From Mycoplasmopsis gallinarum DSM 19816 (GTDB lineage: Bacteria > Bacillota_I > Bacilli_A > Mycoplasmatales > Metamycoplasmataceae), in NCBI RefSeq assembly GCF_000621085.1, contig NZ_JHZE01000008.1, positions 1-64,000 of the forward strand: a stretch of DNA of 64,000 bases. The letters run 5' to 3'. The first letter of the stretch is position 1, and every line of letters begins with the position of its first letter. Below, one piece after another: positions 30,005 through 40,582 of this stretch. Below the pieces are notes generated by a model. The model worked only from the letters and a program-made list of their open reading frames with translations, made no database searches and was not told the origin of the DNA. The position numbers were made by a program, and so were the translations under genes.

Positions 30005-30754
30005 ATGAGCTTTAAAGCAAAAATGTTCTTTTTATTTCCATTTTTCTTATGACATGTATGAAGAATTAGGGTTTATGCGCGTAAATATCGTAGAACTCCG
30101 GAACAATATACTTTGCAACAAAGAAATGATTGATTATTAAGAAAAGCTAAGAGATTAATTAAATGATTCAACATTAACTTAGAAGTAAAAGGTTATGATG
30201 AATTGCCAAAAGCGCCAGTTTTATTAGTGCCAAACCATAAATCAAATTTAGATGCAATCTTAATTTTAGCGGCTTTAGCTAAGCAAACTAAAGAAGAAGG
30301 TGTTAGAAATAAAATTCCTACATTTTTAGCTAAAAATGAACTATTAAAATCTAAAGTAGCAAAAGCAACTTTAGAATTATGTGATACATTTTTCATTGAT
30401 AGAAAAGATATTAGGGACTCATTTAAACAATTAGCTAAATTCGGTAATTTTGTAAAAGAAAATTTAACTTATGGAGTTATTTTTCCTGAAGGAACTAGAA
30501 TAAAAGGCGATGAATTAGGTGAATTCAAAGCTGGGGCATTCAAGACTGCAATTAGTAATTATATTAGTGTGGTTCCAGTGGCAATTCATAATTCTGAAAA
30601 TGCTGATAATAAAAACAGAAAAGAAAAATTAAAAATAACAGTGGAATTTTTAAGACCAATTAGAGCCAATGATGTTATTACTTCAAATCCTGAAGGTCTA
30701 GCAAAAAGAACTAAAGAAGCAATTAGTGGAGCTTTAAAAAATGCCAAAAACTAG
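30005..30754 (+). CDS. plsC: 1-acyl-sn-glycerol-3-phosphate acyltransferase
   Basis: 249 residues. An N-terminal hydrophobic segment (MFFLFPFFLWHVW) is followed by the acyltransferase motifs. The site corresponding to HxxxxD is VPNHKSNLDA, the second block is TFFIDRKD and the third is IFPEGTRIKGDELGEFKAGA (EGTR). It makes phosphatidic acid for the cdsA branch. AAGGAGTC precedes the ATG. It overlaps scpA by 14 bases. Confidence 0.94.
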
Positions 30755-31502
30755 TATGTATGATACTCCTGATGGTAAATATGACATAAAATTAGAAAAT
30801 TTTGATGGGCCATTAGATTTATTACTAAGTTTAGTTCAAGATAAAAACATTGATATTATGGAAATTGATATTGTCAAATTAGCTACAGAATATTTGGCAA
30901 TTATTGAAAGATTGAAAGAAAATGAAATTGATGTAGCTGGCGATTATTTAGTTATGGCAGCTACATTATTAGCATTAAAGACTAAAATGATGCTTTACAC
31001 TCCAGAAGAAAAACCAGAAATCGAAGAAGATAAAAGAGAAATTTTAAGAAGATTATACGAATATCAACAAATCAAAGAAATTTCTAAAACTTTAAGAGAA
31101 CAAGAAGGTTTAAGAAGAGAAATTTTTATCAAAAAACAAAGTAATATTGATGAATTTATGATTGAAGATGATAAAAGCGCTTTAGATGGTAATTCTAATC
31201 CATTAAAGTTAATTACTACTTTAAGAAAAATGTTTGAAAGAACTTTTGCTAATCAATTAAGAAGAACTAAATTTGAACATTTTGATTTAACTCCAAAAGA
31301 TCAAATCCCTTTTATTTTAAATTTGTTTGATCAAAATGAAGTTGTGACTTTTGAGATGATTTTTACACAACCTTCATTAAGCCACTTCGTAATTACTTTA
31401 ATGGCAATTTTGGATTTAGCAAGAAGACAAATTATTAGAATTAAACAAGAAGAACAATTTGGAGAAATTCTCTTTGAAAGAGGACCTGAGTATGAAAAAT
31501 AA
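30741..31502 (+). CDS. scpA: Segregation and condensation protein A (kleisin)
   Basis: 253 residues. YDIKLENFDGPLDLLLSLVQ is the ScpA N-terminal signature that binds the SMC neck. The protein continues with YLVMAATLLALKTKMML, and the C-terminal winged-helix region includes VTLMAILDLARRQIIRI-like sequence. With SMC and ScpB it forms the bacterial condensin. It starts inside plsC and overlaps scpB by 11 bases. Confidence 0.95.
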   Translation: MPKTSMYDTPDGKYDIKLENFDGPLDLLLSLVQDKNIDIMEIDIVKLATEYLAIIERLKENEIDVAGDYLVMAATLLALKTKMMLYTPEEKPEIEEDKREILRRLYEYQQIKEISKTLREQEGLRREIFIKKQSNIDEFMIEDDKSALDGNSNPLKLITTLRKMFERTFANQLRRTKFEHFDLTPKDQIPFILNLFDQNEVVTFEMIFTQPSLSHFVITLMAILDLARRQIIRIKQEEQFGEILFERGPEYEK

Positions 31503-32070
31503 AATTATTGAAGCCTTATTATATGTGCAAGGGGATGAAGGCCTTACTCTTGAACAAGTTCAAGAAATATTTAATTTAAATACAAAAGCAGAAGCAAGAA
31601 AAGTAATGAACGATTTTTATAAATATTACAATGACTTAGATGGTGCTTTAAAAGTAGTTAATTTTAATGAAATTTATAAATTAGCAACGAGAGAAACTTT
31701 TAAAGAGTATATTGTTAAAATGGTAAGTGTAGTAAGAAAACACCGTTTATCTAATGCAGCTATTGAGGTGGCTGGAATTATTGCTTATAAACAACCTGCA
31801 ACAAGATCAATGATTAATAATATTCGGGGAGTAGCTAGCGATCAAGTTTTAAATACTTTATTAGCTAAAGGAGTGGTTGAAGAAGTGGGGATTAGTCCTA
31901 CTCCTGGCAATCCAGTTTTATATGGAATTACTAATAAATTTTATGATTACTTTAGAATAAAATCTTTAGCTGATTTACCTAAATTATCTGAATTTAATTA
32001 CACTGATGGTGTTGAAAATGAAGATGAATTTCGCCTATTTGATAGTCAAAGACAAGATAATTATGAATAA
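31492..32070 (+). CDS. scpB: Segregation and condensation protein B
   Basis: 192 residues. KNKIIEALLYVQGDEGLTLE, ALEVAGIIAYKQP-like AAIEVAGIIAYKQPATRS, then INNIRGVASDQVLNTLLAKG and PTPGNPVLYGITNKFYDYF match ScpB's tandem winged helices. An ORF start further upstream (31459, TTG) is less likely than ATG 31492, which has AGAGGA upstream and matches the family N-terminus. It ends the acpS-plsC-scpA-scpB run. Confidence 0.95.
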   Translation: MKNKIIEALLYVQGDEGLTLEQVQEIFNLNTKAEARKVMNDFYKYYNDLDGALKVVNFNEIYKLATRETFKEYIVKMVSVVRKHRLSNAAIEVAGIIAYKQPATRSMINNIRGVASDQVLNTLLAKGVVEEVGISPTPGNPVLYGITNKFYDYFRIKSLADLPKLSEFNYTDGVENEDEFRLFDSQRQDNYE

Positions 32071-32095
32071 GGTGTACTTTCGTACACTTTTTATA
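32070..32095 (+). terminator. Terminator after scpB
   Basis: AGGTGTAC, TTTC, GTACACTT forms a compact tetraloop hairpin followed by TTTATATTTT. Confidence 0.78.
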
Positions 32096-32107
32096 TTTTA
32101 GGAATTT

Positions 32108-32956
32108 ATGGCACAATTGAAAGAATATAAAATAACAGAGGCAAATGAGTCTAAAAAGTTATTAAATTTTATGAAAAAGATTTTACATAATTACTCTTTA
32201 TCATTTATTTATAGGCTTTTTAGAAAAAAAGAAATAAAAGTTAATCAAAAAAGAATTACTGATTTTAATTATCAATTAAAAACTAATGATATTGTCAGTT
32301 TTTATTTGAATGAAGAGAATAAACTTGAAATAAAAACTGAAAATTTTAATACTTCAGATATTAAATTTTCAATTATTTATGAAGATAAAAACATTTTAGT
32401 GGTTAACAAACCAATTGGAATTAGTATTCATTCCGAAAAGGATTCTTTGGACATGCAGGTTTTAAAATATTTAAATTATCAAAATAATTTAGAGGATTTT
32501 AGACCAAGTCATATTGGAAGAATTGATAAAGAAACCAGCGGATTAATGTTATATGCAAAGAATCATTATGCCTTGTCGCAATTAAATAAAAAACAAAATG
32601 ATTTTGAAAAAATTTATACTTTTAAATCAGATTACAATGGCAAAGATAGAGAAATTATTACTAAAATTTTAATAAAGGATGAACGTAAAAAAAATAACAA
32701 AGCTAAAGAAGCTATTACTCAAATCTATAATCGTAAAAATCAATGATTTGCCAAAATTTTAACAGGAAGAAAACATCAAATTAGAATTTCATTAGCTGAA
32801 ATCGGCTATCCAATTTATGGTGACAGAAAATATGGTGGCAAGAATGCTGATAGAATGTACTTACATAGTTACAAATTAAAATTACAAAATTTAGATGGAA
32901 AATTAGATTATTTAAATAACACAGAATTTATTGCAAAAATTCCTTGAAAGGTATAA
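32108..32956 (+). CDS. RluA/RluD-family pseudouridine synthase
   Basis: 282 residues. An S4-like N-terminal RNA-binding domain is present (YRLFRKKEIKVNQKRI, then LKTNDIVSFY). The catalytic domain has IIYEDKNILVVNKPIGISIH, HIGRIDKETSGLMLYAK with the catalytic Asp (family HRLDxxTSG) and LTGRKHQIRISLAEIGYPIYGD. It isomerises uridine in 23S rRNA, but whether it is RluC- or RluD-like cannot be told here. AGGA precedes the ATG. gatC begins 2 bases after its stop, so it appears to be the first gene of the gat operon. Confidence 0.93.
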
Positions 32957-32958
32957 AA

Positions 32959-33258
32959 ATGGAAAAAATAACAAAAGAAGGTATTAAAAATATAGTTAAA
33001 TCTATTTATCTTGAACCTAAAGCAGAAGTAATTGAAAAATTATGACAAGAATGACAAAATTTGCAAACCGAAATGAAATGATTAGATGAGCTTGCTTTAG
33101 ATGATTTAGAACCAATGACACATATTAATGAAGAATATTTAATAGATTTTTTAAGAGAAGATGTTGTAGATTATAGTTTTGCCATTTCTAAAGAAGAAGC
33201 TTTAAAAAATGCAAAAGAAAAAAATGACGATTTTGTTTTAATTAAAAAGGTGGTCTAA
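32959..33258 (+). CDS. gatC: Asp-tRNA(Asn)/Glu-tRNA(Gln) amidotransferase subunit C
   Basis: 99 residues. A helical start (ITKEGIKNIVKSIYLEP) and LDELALDDLEPMTHINE, where 'L-x(3)-D-x-VxPMxH' is the GatC signature, then REDVVDYSFAISKEEALKNA. It stabilises GatA-GatB, forming the amidotransferase that makes Gln-tRNA(Gln) from Glu-tRNA(Gln). It shares TAATG with gatA. Confidence 0.9.
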
Positions 33259-34598
33259 TGACAATTAAAAATTTAGGAAATTTTCAATCCGCAATTAAAG
33301 AATTGAAAGAAAATCAAAATAATTGTGTTCTTATAGTTAATGAAAATGCTCATACATTAAATAGCAACGGAATTTTAGCCAATGCAGTTTTTACTGTTAA
33401 AGATAATTATGCAACAAAAGATTTTCCAACTACTTCTTCAAGCAAAATTTTAGAAAATTTTAGTCCTTTTTATAATGCAACAGTAATTGAAAAACTTTTA
33501 AACGCTGGTGCATTAATGGCAGCCAAAGTAAATTTAGATGAATTAGCTTTGGGAGGAACTGGAACTTTTAGTGCAAATGGATTGATTAGAAATCCATTAG
33601 ATCCTTCAAGATTAGCAGGAGGATCATCTTCAGGTTCAGTGGTAACACTAACAAATAACATTTCTTTTGCTTTAGGTTCAGATACTGGAGATAGTGTAAG
33701 ACTTCCAGCTTCATACAACGGAAAAGTAGGATTCAAACCAAGTTATGGTGCAATAAGCCGTTATGGACTTTTTGCTTATAGTTCAAGTTTAGACACAGTA
33801 GCTTATTTTGCACATAATGTTAATGATATTGCGATGGTTTCTCAAGCCTTATTTGGCAAAGATAATAAAGATTTCACATCATTAGAAGTTAAAATCGATC
33901 AAGTGCAAAAAATTAAACCGAAAAAAATAGCTTTTCTAGATTTAGCTGAATTTATTAATCCGGATTTAGCAAGCAAATATGAAGAGTTGTTCAATTTGTT
34001 GAATGAAGATTCTGAAATAGAAATAGTTAAAATTAAACCGGAAATAAAATATTTTAGAGCAATTAAACCCATCTATCAAATTATTTCTTTTTCTGAAGCA
34101 AGCTCTAATCTATCTAATTTAAATGGTATTGCTTTCGGTGAACGTCAAAATGGAAAAGATTGATCACAAATTATGACAAATACAAGATCAGTAGGATTTG
34201 GCGAAATGGTTCAATGAAGACTAACCTTAGGTTCATATTTCTTACATGCAGCAAACCAAAAAGAAATTTTTATCAAAGCGCAAAAAGCACGCCGAGCTTT
34301 TAAAAACTATATTAATGAAATTCATAAAAATTATGATTTAGTAATTTATCCAGCTAGTGCTGATGTTGCACCTCTAATAGAGGGACCTAATAAAAATTAT
34401 GGTTTTATGGAATACATTTTAACTGGTGCCAATTTAATAGGAAATCCTTCAATTACAATTCCTTTTATTAAAATTAATAATTTGCCAATTAACCTAGCTT
34501 TAGATAGTGAAATTTATAGCGATGAAAAATTATTATCATATAGTCTATGAATGGAAGAATTAATTGAAAATAATTTTAATGGAGGTAGAAATGATTAA
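33258..34598 (+). CDS. gatA: Amidotransferase subunit A (amidase)
   Basis: 446 residues. The amidase signature is visible: AVFTVKDNYATKD (catalytic Lys), RLAGGSSSGSVV (Ser of the cis-Ser-Ser-Lys triad) and GSDTGDSVRLPASYNGKVGFKPSYGA in two blocks with the acyl-Ser position. Note GDSVRLPAS where the family usually has GGSIRxPAS. It releases ammonia from glutamine or asparagine for GatB. AAGGTGG precedes the ATG. It overlaps gatB by 8 bases. Confidence 0.95.
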
Positions 34599-36006
34599 TT
34601 TCGAAGTAATAATTGGAATTGAAATTCACCTTGAATTAAATACTAAGACCAAAATGTTTTCTCCAGCAGCTAATATTTTTGGAGCAGAACCAAATATTAC
34701 TATTAATCAAATTGATTTAGCTTATCCAGGAACTTTACCTTTGGTCAATAAAGAAACTGTAATTTCAGGAATTAAGTTAGCTAAAGCTTTAAAAATGGAA
34801 ATCGATCAAGAATTGCACTTCGATCGTAAAAATTATTTTTATCCTGACTTACCAAAGGGTTACCAAATTACTCAATTTTATAGACCAATTGGTAAAGATG
34901 GATTTTTACCAATTAAATTAAATAATCAAATTAAAGAAATTGCAATTGAAAGAATTCATCTTGAAGAAGACACGGCAAGACAACATCATAATTCAGACTA
35001 TACAGAATTAGATTATAATCGTGCCGGCGTACCATTAATTGAAATTGTTTCTAGACCAGTAATTCATTCTGCAGACGAAGCAGTTGCTTATATTGATATG
35101 ATTAGAAGAATTGCTCTTAGTTTAGGGATTTCAGATGCAAAAATGGAAAATGGATCTTTAAGAGCAGATATTAATATTTCATTAAGACCTTATGGTTATC
35201 CAAAATTTGGAACTAAAGTTGAAATTAAAAATATGAATACTTTTAGCAATGTTAAAAGTGCAATTGAATATGAAATTGCTTTACAAACTCAAAAAATATT
35301 GAATAACGAAGAAATACTTCAACAAACCAAAAGATTTGATGAAGCAAGTCAAAGTAATATAGTAATGAGAACAAAAACCGGAGAAGTTGATTACAACTAT
35401 TTTCCTGAACCAAATATTCCTTTCATTAAACTTTCAGATTCTTTTATTAACAATGTTAAATTAAACGAATTACCTTGAGAAATTGAAGAAAGATATAGAG
35501 AAGAAGTTAAAAATGAAATTTATGTAAATAGTTTGATTAATGATTTAACTTTAGCTAAATATTTTGATTCTATTAAATATCCAGATAGAGAAAAACTTGC
35601 TAAATTATTTTTTGCTGAAATTGTGCAATTAGCAAATAGTGAAAATAAACATGTAATTGATTTAAACATCCAAATTAATCATATAGAACAAGCATTAAAA
35701 TTGTTAGATGATGAAATTATTTCTGGAAAATCATTTAAAAAATTGATTACATTATTACCTAATTTTGATGTTGAAAACATTGAAACATTAATTGAAGAGC
35801 ACAATTTAAAACAAATCAGCGATAAACAAATAATCACTGAATGAATATTAAATAGTTATAAAGAAGAAATGATTAATGATTATGTTCAAAGGCCTGAAAG
35901 AATTATTAAGCAAATTTTAGGCCAAGTAATGAAATTATCTGGTGGACAAGTCAATCCCAAAATTGCTAATGATTTAGTAATTGAATTTTTAGAAAGCAAA
36001 AAATAA
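34591..36006 (+). CDS. gatB: Amidotransferase subunit B
   Basis: 471 residues. FEVIIGIEIHLELNTKTKMF, LDLAYPGTLP-like QIDLAYPGTLPLVN, DRKNYFYPDLPKGYQITQ and LDYNRAGVPLIEIVS are GatB signatures. The C-terminal YqeY-like tail ends IANDLVIEFLESKK. It binds the mischarged tRNA and carries out the transamidation. I chose ATG 34591 behind GGAGGT rather than an upstream in-frame ATG, because the conserved N-terminus begins here. It ends in a strong terminator. Confidence 0.96.
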
Positions 36007-36020
36007 ACAAAATAAAGTCA

Positions 36021-36058
36021 AAAAAAATACGCCAAACGCGCACAAGGCGTATTTTTTT
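36021..36058 (+). terminator. Terminator of the gat operon
   Basis: AAAAAAATACGCC pairs perfectly with GGCGTATTTTTTT (13 bp) around a 12-base loop. Confidence 0.9.
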
Positions 36059-36090
36059 CATTATAATTTAAAAAAAGAGAGGCAGGTAAA

Positions 36091-37122
36091 ATGAAAGAAT
36101 ATGATAGATACATAGAAGAACTAAAAAAGATGAATCTTACTGAAGCAGAAAAAATAAATACTAAAATTTATCAAACATTGAAGTTAAATAATTTTAAAAA
36201 TATTGAATCAATTTCAGCTAATATTCAATCTTTTGCTAATAAAAAAGATCCTACTAAAATAAGAATTAGAAGTGATAAATTTTTAAATAATGCGAAAAGC
36301 GAGAAAACAACATTGTTAATAGGTTCATATAAAAACCATAATAACTCAATAACTAATTTAATTATTTCATCACACTGATTTAAACATTATTCATCATCTT
36401 TAAATAAAAGTAATAGCTTTTTTGTTACAGAATTTGAAGATCTTGAAAAATTCGCTAATTTTAATGGATACCAATTTAAAAAGAAAAATATAAAAGATAA
36501 AAATTCTTCAATTAAGTATATATTTTTAGCAATAAACGATGAAAATGTAACTTCAGAAGTAATTAAAGAATATATAAATAACAGCAAAACAATTTCTGAT
36601 TCAGTTTCAACAAATTCTAATTTTTCATTTGAAAATTATGTAAGCAAAAAAACAGATCCAAAAATACCTCAAGAAAATAAAGATAAAACATTAAGAATAT
36701 ACAATAATAGTTGCGCGATATATGACCTAAATCATAATTATTGTAAAACCAAAATTAATTGGATAGAAACAGCAAAGGAAATAAAAGGGACAAATTTGAA
36801 TTTACCAATTGATTATCATCATTTTATCCCCAAATCAACTTTTAAAAACTCTTGATTTCATGAAAACATTGAATTAGATTGAGATTTTATTCATAAAGAT
36901 ATAAATTTACTACCACTATGTCAAATTTGTCATCAAAGTATTCATAGCAAAGATAAAAAGTTGGCACTAAAAACTTTTATGTATATATTGGAAGCGCTTA
37001 AAAAGGTATATAGGTTTGAAGAGTTTGAAGAATACTTAACTAAATCAAAAGTATTTAAAAATATAAAAGAGTTGGAAAACTATTATCTAAATATTATGGG
37101 AGATGAAATAGAAAATGAGTAA
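36091..37122 (+). CDS. HNH-family endonuclease, probable type II restriction enzyme
   Basis: 343 residues. The first ~200 residues show no recognised domain. The HNH core is PIDYHHFIPKSTF (His243, His244) and NLLPLCQICHQSIHS (Cys277, Cys280, His285), the pattern of HNH restriction nucleases. AGAGAGGCAGG precedes the ATG. Its 3' end overlaps the C5-methyltransferase by 8 bases, and the pair is isolated between two terminators, which is the typical layout of a restriction-modification cassette. Recognition sequence unknown. Confidence 0.75.
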
Positions 37123-38065
37123 AAAAATTGTTGTATGAGATTTATTTGGTGGTGGTCAAAATAGTGTTTATGGATCTTTAAAGGAAAGTAATTGACTTAG
37201 TAAATATGATATTTATACTTTCGATGTAACAGAACCAACAAGAAAAAAACATATAAAAATGGATTTAGCACAGGACAATATAATTGAATTATTTAAAGAT
37301 TTTCCTAAACCTGATATTATTGTTGCTTCACCATTATGTCAATCATTTTCTTGCGTATTAAATATGAAGGGAGGAGGAACCTGTTTTTGAGCTTATGAGG
37401 ACGAATCAAGAACTAAATTAAAAGAAAGAAGTATTGAAGATTTTGAACAAAAGAAAAGTGGATTCACTAAAAATTTAAAAAGTGAAGTTCAACTTTTTAT
37501 TAAAAGACTTGGTGAAAAATGTATTAATAACACAATAAAATTAATTCAACATTATAAACCGAAACTTTGATATATAGAAAATCCCAAAAATTCCTTAATG
37601 TGAAAATACATAAAATATAATAGGAATGATTTTTACAACAAAAATTTTTATATTAATGAAGCTTCATTAGGAAAATATGGATTTTTTACAAGTAAACCAA
37701 CTTTTTTTATGTCTAATATTGAAATGAGTTTGAAAAAAGGGAAAATTGAACCTCCTTATGAAATAAAGGAAATAAAAGGCGAAAAGTATTACGTTTTAAA
37801 AGACGATCCTTCTGTAATGGTAAAGAGAGAACTTGATAGCAGAATGATAGGTTTGGCATCTATTAATAAAATGATAAAAGCAAGAAAAGTTAAATCAGGA
37901 ATGGGTGGATTAGATTTTGTTATGAAAATGCAAAAAGCACCAATTCAAAAAAATAAAATGGTTAATGAACAATTATCGGAAGCAGGGCCAGCAAGCGCAA
38001 TACCTCACTCGTTAATAAAAGAGATTTTCTGACACTTTGGAGAAAATTTAAAAGAATTTAATTAA
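37115..38065 (+). CDS. DNA (cytosine-5)-methyltransferase
   Basis: 316 residues. Motif I is VVWDLFGGGQNSVYGSL (SAM binding). Motif IV is ASPLCQSFS with catalytic Cys75 (family PPCQxFS, the first Pro replaced by Ser). Motif VI is WYIENP (155-157). The later YGFFTSKPTFFMSN resembles the C-terminal conserved block (x-x-YGxxxxKPTxxxTN) of phage-type C5 methylases. The variable region is short, so recognition is probably a simple site. It would protect against the HNH nuclease upstream. It could also be an orphan or prophage-type methylase, but linkage to the nuclease favours type II R-M. Confidence 0.82.
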
Positions 38066-38076
38066 ATTTTAAAAAT

Positions 38077-38110
38077 ACGAAACTTTTTCATATAAAAGTT
38101 TCGTGTTTTT
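38077..38110. terminator. Bidirectional terminator, R-M cassette / cdsA
   Basis: ACGAAACTTTT pairs with AAAAGTTTCGT around TCATAT, with T on the plus-strand side. It lies between the convergent methyltransferase and cdsA. Confidence 0.82.
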
Positions 38111-38113
38111 TAA

Positions 38114-39055
38114 TTAAGCAAAAACTAATAATATAAACATAAATAAGCCTACAAAACTTACGCTATCATAACGATCTAAAACACCACCATGATCGAGTAA
38201 AATTTTGGAATAATCTTTAATGCCATTCATTCTTTTTAAATATGAGAAATATAAATCCCCGATGACAGCTAATAATGTGCCAAAAGCAACAAACAAAGTT
38301 TTTAAAGCAATGTTATGTGGGAATAAATCGAGTCCGAAAATCAATCCAGAAGTTACAATAATGCCAAACGAAATACTGAATATAAAGCCTTCTCAAGTTT
38401 TTTTTGGACTAATGGCAGGGGCAAAAGGTTTATTAATTCATTTTTTACTAAATAATTTTCCACCAATAAAACCACCAACATCTGAAACCACAGCGGTAAT
38501 AATCATAATTAATCAATACCAATAGTTAAGAAGAATTGAAAAATAAAAGAATTTAATGCTTATTTGCAAAATATAAATTGAAATAAACAAAATAAAAACT
38601 CTACTTAATCGATCTTTTCAAGAAATATTGATTTTAGTTTGTAATTCAATTGCGAAAAAAATCAAAGAAACGGCCAAAATTATAATTAATGATTGTCAAT
38701 CTGCTCCAATTAATTTCATTGTTTTACTTAATTCTTGGAATTGAGTAGAACCATTTTGAATTTTTTGAATAGAACTTAAATTACTTGTATTTAAAATATG
38801 CAATTCAAATGCATTTAAAGGAAAAAACATTAATGAAGTTGTAATTAAGGCTAAAGGAATTGAAAAATATTTTTTTAAACGATTAGCATTAAATAATTCA
38901 TAAAGTAAGATGCTTAAAATAGTAAAACCAAAAAGAAAAGCAACTATCCTTGCTTGATAATGAAATGGTGCGAAAATAGAAACAGGGATTAAAGTTGCAA
39001 ATAAAAAAATAGCAAATAAAAGCCCAGGAATAATTCTTCTTTTAAGTAAATTCAT
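38114..39055 (-). CDS. cdsA: Phosphatidate cytidylyltransferase
   Basis: 313 residues with about eight hydrophobic segments. The C-terminal CDP-diglyceride synthetase signature is complete: SYLKRMNGIKDYSKILLDHG then GVLDRYDS, fitting S-x-x-KR-x4-KD-x7-HGG-x-xDRxD. It makes CDP-diacylglycerol from phosphatidate and CTP, the precursor of phosphatidylglycerol and cardiolipin. It is on the minus strand, convergent with the methyltransferase and divergent from pyrH, instead of in the usual frr-uppS-cdsA run. Confidence 0.93.
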
Positions 39056-39130
39056 TTTTTTATTATACTTTAATTAATATTAATAGTTATTTATGTTTAT
39101 AATAAATTAAATAAATTAATAGAGGTAAAA

Positions 39131-39847
39131 GTGAAATACAAACGAATATTAGTAAAACTTTCAGGAGAAGGTTTAGCAAACAAAGAAAAAAGTCTTTCAA
39201 TTGATTATGAAAAAGTAAAAAATATTGCATTGCAATTAAAAGAATTAGTGGAATCTGGTGTTGAAGTTAGTGTTGTAATTGGCGGAGGAAACTTCTGAAG
39301 AGGAGCAAGCGCTGAAAAGAATGGAATTCCAAGAAATAGAGCTGATTACATTGGAATGCTTGCGACAATTATGAATGGACTTGCATTAAAAAGCGGATTT
39401 GAAAAATATGGTTTAACTGCAAGAGTGCAATCATCAATTAATATTGATCAAAAAGTAGCTGAAAATTACATTAATGAGAAAACCTTAAAATATCTAAGCG
39501 AAGGTGAAGTTATTATTTTTGTTGGTGGAACAGGAAGACCTTATTTTACAACTGATACTGCAGCAACTTTATTTGCTTCAGAAATTAAAGCAGATGTAAT
39601 TTTAATGGGTAAAAATGGTGTGCCAGGAGTTTATGATAGTGATCCTAAAACTAATCCTAACGCAAAATGATATTCACGCATTACATATGATGAGATTTTA
39701 AATAATAAATTGCAAGTTATGGATTTAACTGCCACCTCAATGGCAAGAGACAATAACATTAATTTAATTGTGTTTAACATTTTAGAAGAAAATTCAATTT
39801 TAAGAGTAATGAAAGGCGAACTTCAACATACAGAAGTTACCAAATAG
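39131..39847 (+). CDS. pyrH: Uridylate kinase (UMP kinase)
   Basis: 238 residues with a GTG start preceded by AGAGG. KYKRILVKLSGEGLA, VVIGGGNFWRG, RADYIGMLATIMNGLAL and IFVGGTGRPYFTTDTAATLF are the bacterial UMP-kinase signatures of the amino-acid-kinase fold. It makes UDP from UMP. It is followed 9 bases later by frr, the usual pyrH-frr pair. Confidence 0.96.
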
Positions 39848-39856
39848 GAGTAAATT

Positions 39857-40408
39857 ATGAACTTAGAAGAATATTTATTAGAATTTGATGATGAAGCATC
39901 AAAAGTTTTAAATCATTTTGTTTTTGAACTTTCAAGAATTTCTACTGGAAGAGCAAATCCTCAATTAATTAAAAATATTAAAATTAATTACTATGATACT
40001 TTAACCCCACTTGAAGAATTAGCTAATGTTTCAGTTCCTGAAGCTCAACAATTATTAATTAAACCTTATGACACAAGTGTTAATAAAGAAATTGCAAAAG
40101 CCTTAACCAATGCTAATTTAAGTGTTGGAATTGCTGATGAAGGTCACCAAGTTAGATTAACTTTCCCTGCTTTAACAACAGACAGAAAAAAAGAATTAGT
40201 TAAAGGCTTAAAAAAACACACTGAAGCAGCTAAAGTTGGTATTAGAAATGTAAGACAAGAAATTAATAAAAAAATTAAAGCAAATGAAGAAATTTCTGAA
40301 GATATGCAAAAGCATTTTTTAAATGAAATCCAAAAAGAAGTTGATAGTAAAATTCAACATATTGATGATTTAACTAGTGCAAAAGAAAAAGATATAATGG
40401 CAATTTAA
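39857..40408 (+). CDS. frr: Ribosome recycling factor
   Basis: 183 residues, normal length. RISTGRANPQLIKNIKINYY, the NVSVPEAQQLLIKPYD block, LTFPALTTDRKKELVKGLKK and RNVRQEINKKIK are RRF signatures. It splits post-termination ribosomes with EF-G. TAGGAG precedes the ATG. A hairpin terminator follows 6 bases after the stop. Confidence 0.97.
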   Translation: MNLEEYLLEFDDEASKVLNHFVFELSRISTGRANPQLIKNIKINYYDTLTPLEELANVSVPEAQQLLIKPYDTSVNKEIAKALTNANLSVGIADEGHQVRLTFPALTTDRKKELVKGLKKHTEAAKVGIRNVRQEINKKIKANEEISEDMQKHFLNEIQKEVDSKIQHIDDLTSAKEKDIMAI

Positions 40409-40413
40409 TTTTT

Positions 40414-40437
40414 AAACTACCTATAGGTAGTTTTTTT
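40414..40437 (+). terminator. Terminator of pyrH-frr
   Basis: AAACTACC-TATA-GGTAGTTT followed by seven T in total. Confidence 0.85.
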
Positions 40438-40446
40438 ATTTTTTGC

Positions 40447-40452
40447 TATACT
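40447..40452 (+). promoter_or_regulatory. -10 box of the leader RNA / ECF S operon
   Basis: TATACT preceded by GC, 30 bases past the frr terminator. It implies a new transcript starting at about 40459, well upstream of the first gene (40583). Confidence 0.5.
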
Positions 40453-40458
40453 AATTAT

Positions 40459-40570
40459 GAGAAGAAAATCTCTATGTATTGATGTCATAACAGTCATCCC
40501 AGCCAGGCATATTAAATAATAGGCAATGTTGAAAGCGTCTTTTGGTTATGCAATATCGGGCGCTTTTTTT
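40459..40570 (+). ncRNA. Structured leader RNA with conditional terminator (riboswitch-like)
   Basis: About 112 bases with elements that compete. (1) GAGA/TCTC hairpin at 40460-40472. (2) A long-range helix in which TATTG (40477-40481) and CATAAC (40486-40491), separated by a 4-base bulge, pair with GTTATG and CAATA (40545-40555). (3) A terminator hairpin AAAGCGTC/GGCGCTTT (40532-40539 with 40559-40566) followed by seven T. The ascending terminator arm lies inside the region enclosed by helix 2, and the helix 2 partner lies in the terminator loop, so the two folds should interfere. It precedes a PBECR4-like gene and an ECF S component. I could not match it to a riboswitch class I know. Confidence 0.55.
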
Positions 40571-40582
40571 GTAAGGAAATTA

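Noticed and set aside
34564-34590. Upstream in-frame start for gatB
   Set aside because: The conserved N-terminus and the GGAGGT site point to ATG 34591; similar reasoning removed early starts for trmB, rpsT, scpB and the 40583 gene.
40459-40570. Possible SRP RNA, tRNA or RNase P RNA
   Set aside because: No SRP core GGAAGGAAGC pattern, no tRNA T-loop GTTCGA or cloverleaf, and too short for RNase P or tmRNA.
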